Shown piece after piece: positions 61,432 through 64,000 of a DNA stretch of 64,000 nucleotides. Positions within the stretch are counted from its first letter, which is position 1. Each line of letters begins with the position of its first letter. Both the position numbers and the translations under genes were made by a program. The stretch is from Chromatiales bacterium (GTDB lineage Bacteria > Pseudomonadota > Gammaproteobacteria > Chromatiales > Chromatiaceae), in NCBI GenBank assembly GCA_028284585.1, contig JANQRK010000088.1:62001-126000 (forward strand), read 5' to 3'. The notes below the pieces were generated by a model. It was not told where the DNA came from, searched no databases, and was given only the letters and a program-made list of their open reading frames with translations.

Positions 61432-64000
61432 GCGCGGTCTTTCCGGCTCGATCGCTGCCCGTTTTCAGACTACCCAGATCACCCCATTGCTCGCCCTGGT
61501 CGGCGTATTGATGGGCGTGTTCGCGGTGTTGGTCACGCCGCGTGAAGAAGAACCGCAGATCAACGTCACCTTCGCCAATGTGTTCATTCCGTTTCCGGGT
61601 GCCTCGGCGCGCGAGGTCGAAAGCCTGGTGGCCGCGCCGGCCGAGCAGGTGCTGGATGAGATCGATGGTATCGAACACGTCTACTCGACCTCGAAGCCGG
61701 GTATGGCGGTCCTGACTGTGCAGTTCCTGGTCGGTGAGGACCGCACCGATGCGATCGTGCGGCTCTACAACAAGATCTTGTCCAATCAGGATTGGCTACC
61801 GGCCGGGCTCGGCGTCGGCACACCGATCATCAAGCCCAAGGGTATCGATGATGTTCCGATCGTCAGCGTGACCCTGTGGGCCAAGGATGCTGCGCACGGT
61901 GCCTTCGAGCTGGGTCAGGTCGCGCATGCGATCGAGGCGGAGCTTAAACGCGTTTCCGGAACCCGTGATATCTACACCATCGGGGCGTCCGAGCAGGTAG
62001 TGGCAGTCGAGTTGGACCCGCAGGCCCTGGCTTCGCGTGGCCTGGACCCGCTTGATCTGCGGCGCGCGCTGCAAGCGGCAAACACCACGCGCAACGATAT
62101 CCGGATACTCGCCGACGACAGCGAGCTGCTGGTCCAGGCCGGCGCATTTCTCGGCAATACCGAAGAGATCGCCGAACTGGTGGTCGGCGTGCACGATACC
62201 AAGCCGGTCTTTCTGCGCGATGTGGCGACCTTGCGCACCGGGCCGGACGTACCCAAGCACTATGTCTGGACCGGCGCCGGAGTCGGCAGTGGCGACCCGG
62301 CTTTGCGCGCCGCCAACGAGGCGCCGGCGGTGACCCTGGCGGTGGCCAAGAAGCCCGGCACCAATGCGGTCGAGGTCGCCCAGCGCGTGATCGATCGCCT
62401 CGATAAGCTCGCCGGGATCTATATCCCGGACGGGGTCGGGGTCCAGGTCACCCGCAACTATGGCGCGACTGCCGACGCCAAGGCGCAGAAGCTGATCAGC
62501 AAGCTGGTGTTCGCGACCGCCTCCGTGGTCTTGGTGGTCTTGTTCGCGCTCGGTTGGCGCGAGGCCTTGATTGTCGGTGCGGCGGTGGTTGTTACCCTGG
62601 CGGCTACGCTGTTCGCGTCCTGGGCCTGGGGCTTCACATTGAACCGCGTCTCGCTGTTCGCGTTGATTTTCTCGATCGGTATCCTGGTCGACGATGCCAT
62701 AGTCGTGGTCGAGAACATCCATCGCCATCTCGCGATGACTACCAAGCAGCTGCGCGAAGCGATCCCGGCAGCGGTCGATGAAGTCGGTGGTCCGACGATC
62801 CTGGCGACCTTCACGGTGATCGCCGCGCTGCTGCCGATGGCCTTCGTGACGGGTCTGATGGGGCCGTACATGAGCCCGATCCCGATCAATGCTTCACTTG
62901 GCATGCTGATCTCCCTGGTGGTGGCCTTCGTCTTCACACCCTGGATGAGTCACCGCATGCTGGCACCGGTGGCGGATAAGTTGCGAGCCCATGGCGGCGA
63001 GCCGGCCTCCGCAGGCCGCCTGGAAAACGTCTTCGACCGGATCATGTCACCGTTCTTGCTGGGCAACCCAGGTCGGCGCAATCGTTGGTTGTTGCTAGGC
63101 GGCGTCCTGTTGCTGATTGGGCTGTCGATGCTACTGGTGGTCAATAGGGCAGTGGTCTTGAAGATGCTGCCGTTCGACAACAAGTCGGAGTTCCAGGTGG
63201 TGCTGGATATGCCCGAGGGCACCAGCCTAGAGCGCACTACCCAGGCGCTCAGCGAGATTGCCGCCTACCTTTCGGGTGTGCCCGAGGTCACCGACTACCA
63301 GGTGTATTCGGGCACTGCGGCACCGATCAATTTCAACGGGCTGGTGCGCCAGTACTATCTGCGCGAAGGTGCCCATCTCGGCGACATCCAGGTCAACCTA
63401 GTCGATGCCAAGCAGCGTGACCGCCAGAGTCATGAGATTGCGCTGGCCGTACGTGAATCGGTCCAAGCGATTGCTAAGCGCCATGCCGGCAACGCCAAGA
63501 TCGTCGAGGTCCCGCCGGGTCCACCGGTCATGTCGCCGTTGGTCGCCGAGGTCTACGGGCCGGACTATGCGGGCCAGATTGCAGCTGCCAAGGCGCTGCG
63601 GCAAACTTTTGAGAACACGCCTGACATCGTCGATGTCGACGACTCGGTGGAATATCCCTCTGAGAAGCGGGTGCTGCTCGTCGATCGCGCCAAGGCTGCA
63701 CGCCTCGGCGTGACTCAAGGCGCTGTGGTCGAGGCCCTGAGCATTGCCTTGGATGGTGAAGACATGAGTTATCTTCATACCGGCCATGTCAAGTATGCGG
63801 TACCTATTCGGGTCCGCTATCACGAGCGTGACCGGGCCGATCTGTTGCAGGCGTTGACACTCAAGGTGCGCAGCCAGAGCGGGGCCATGGTGCCTTTGTC
63901 CGAGCTGGTTACGGCAGTACCCGCGGTGCGCGAGTTCAGTATCCACCACAAGGATTTACTGCCGGTGGTCTATGTCACCGCCGATACGGCCGGGGCGACC
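61424..64000 (+). CDS. RND efflux transporter permease (C-terminus outside window)
   Basis: About 859 residues are visible before the window edge. It begins MSRRGLSGSIAARFQTTQIT with the first helix (PLLALVGVLMGVFAVLVT), the porter start EEEPQINVTFANVFIPFPGAS, and VLDEIDGIEHVYSTS. The central membrane block includes SIGILVDDAIVVVENIHRHL, the conserved acidic pair of helix 4 used in proton coupling. The sequence is of the HAE/AcrB superfamily but its closest subgroup and substrate cannot be told here. It forms an operon with the adaptor; an outer-membrane channel gene may follow beyond the edge. Confidence 0.93.
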   Translation, partial: MSRRGLSGSIAARFQTTQITPLLALVGVLMGVFAVLVTPREEEPQINVTFANVFIPFPGASAREVESLVAAPAEQVLDEIDGIEHVYSTSKPGMAVLTVQFLVGEDRTDAIVRLYNKILSNQDWLPAGLGVGTPIIKPKGIDDVPIVSVTLWAKDAAHGAFELGQVAHAIEAELKRVSGTRDIYTIGASEQVVAVELDPQALASRGLDPLDLRRALQAANTTRNDIRILADDSELLVQAGAFLGNTEEIAELVVGVHDTKPVFLRDVATLRTGPDVPKHYVWTGAGVGSGDPALRAANEAPAVTLAVAKKPGTNAVEVAQRVIDRLDKLAGIYIPDGVGVQVTRNYGATADAKAQKLISKLVFATASVVLVVLFALGWREALIVGAAVVVTLAATLFASWAWGFTLNRVSLFALIFSIGILVDDAIVVVENIHRHLAMTTKQLREAIPAAVDEVGGPTILATFTVIAALLPMAFVTGLMGPYMSPIPINASLGMLISLVVAFVFTPWMSHRMLAPVADKLRAHGGEPASAGRLENVFDRIMSPFLLGNPGRRNRWLLLGGVLLLIGLSMLLVVNRAVVLKMLPFDNKSEFQVVLDMPEGTSLERTTQALSEIAAYLSGVPEVTDYQVYSGTAAPINFNGLVRQYYLREGAHLGDIQVNLVDAKQRDRQSHEIALAVRESVQAIAKRHAGNAKIVEVPPGPPVMSPLVAEVYGPDYAGQIAAAKALRQTFENTPDIVDVDDSVEYPSEKRVLLVDRAKAARLGVTQGAVVEALSIALDGEDMSYLHTGHVKYAVPIRVRYHERDRADLLQALTLKVRSQSGAMVPLSELVTAVPAVREFSIHHKDLLPVVYVTADTAGAT

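Overview
The window is a dense, high-GC chromosomal segment of a gammaproteobacterium. Gene order around lptD-surA-pdxA-apaGH, trpEGDC, crp/speD and priA-argS follows the Pseudomonas/Chromatiales pattern. A SoxB thiosulfohydrolase gene (51231-53138) points to a sulfur-oxidising lineage, plausibly Chromatiales-like and autotrophic; that assignment is inference. I see no rRNA, tRNA, CRISPR array, prophage or intact transposase. Most genes are core housekeeping, with accessory cassettes between them.

Layout. 1-3.4 kb: ABC-F ATPase (partial), comM, ubiK. 3.4-6.4 kb: a 261-bp inverted-repeat element, NtrC-like sites and a near-consensus sigma-54 promoter ahead of an outer-membrane protein gene, glnK and amtB, closed by a terminator. 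6.4-8.9 kb: a coupled retropepsin-like protease / RimK / aspartoacylase operon in which rimK is split by a one-base frameshift. 9-16.5 kb: DUF4124 protein, fructosamine kinase plus HNH nuclease, a region with perfect DnaA boxes, priA, argS, a SPOR protein and the second copy of the 261-bp element. 16.5-23.1 kb: DUF3530 protein, rpe, gph and trpEGDC. 23.1-31.2 kb: crp with an unknown partner, OsmC, speD, apaH, apaG, an ankyrin protein, a Gfo/Idh/MocA oxidoreductase, pdxA and surA. 31.2-35.1 kb: lptD and a divergent AmgK-like kinase.

35.1-38.3 kb holds the most interesting cassette: a secreted protein of unknown function, a PqqD-like protein, an HprK-related kinase and a nucleotidyltransferase, with overlapping or close spacing, non-ATG starts after the first gene and a sigma-54-like promoter. 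It looks like an uncharacterised peptide- or protein-modification system. 39.4-44.1 kb holds a second unusual module: a SEL1-like membrane protein, a periplasmic von Willebrand A protein and an ABC transporter resembling the TagT/TagS plus PpkA-sensor part of type VI secretion control, with no secretion genes in the window.

44.2-51 kb: a secreted endonuclease I, a hairpin-rich intergenic region, a lipoprotein, a 1,202-residue PilZ/GGDEF/EAL protein with a degenerate GGDEF motif, and a HupE/UreJ-like protein. 51-64 kb: soxB, the tesA/ybbA/ybbP cluster, tmcA, zapE, and an RND efflux adaptor and pump (cut by the window edge) behind an AT-rich promoter with an overlapping inverted repeat.

Start codons were often moved inward from the longest frame to fit signal peptides, family N-termini and ribosome binding sites. 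All family assignments come from reading motifs by eye, without database searches.
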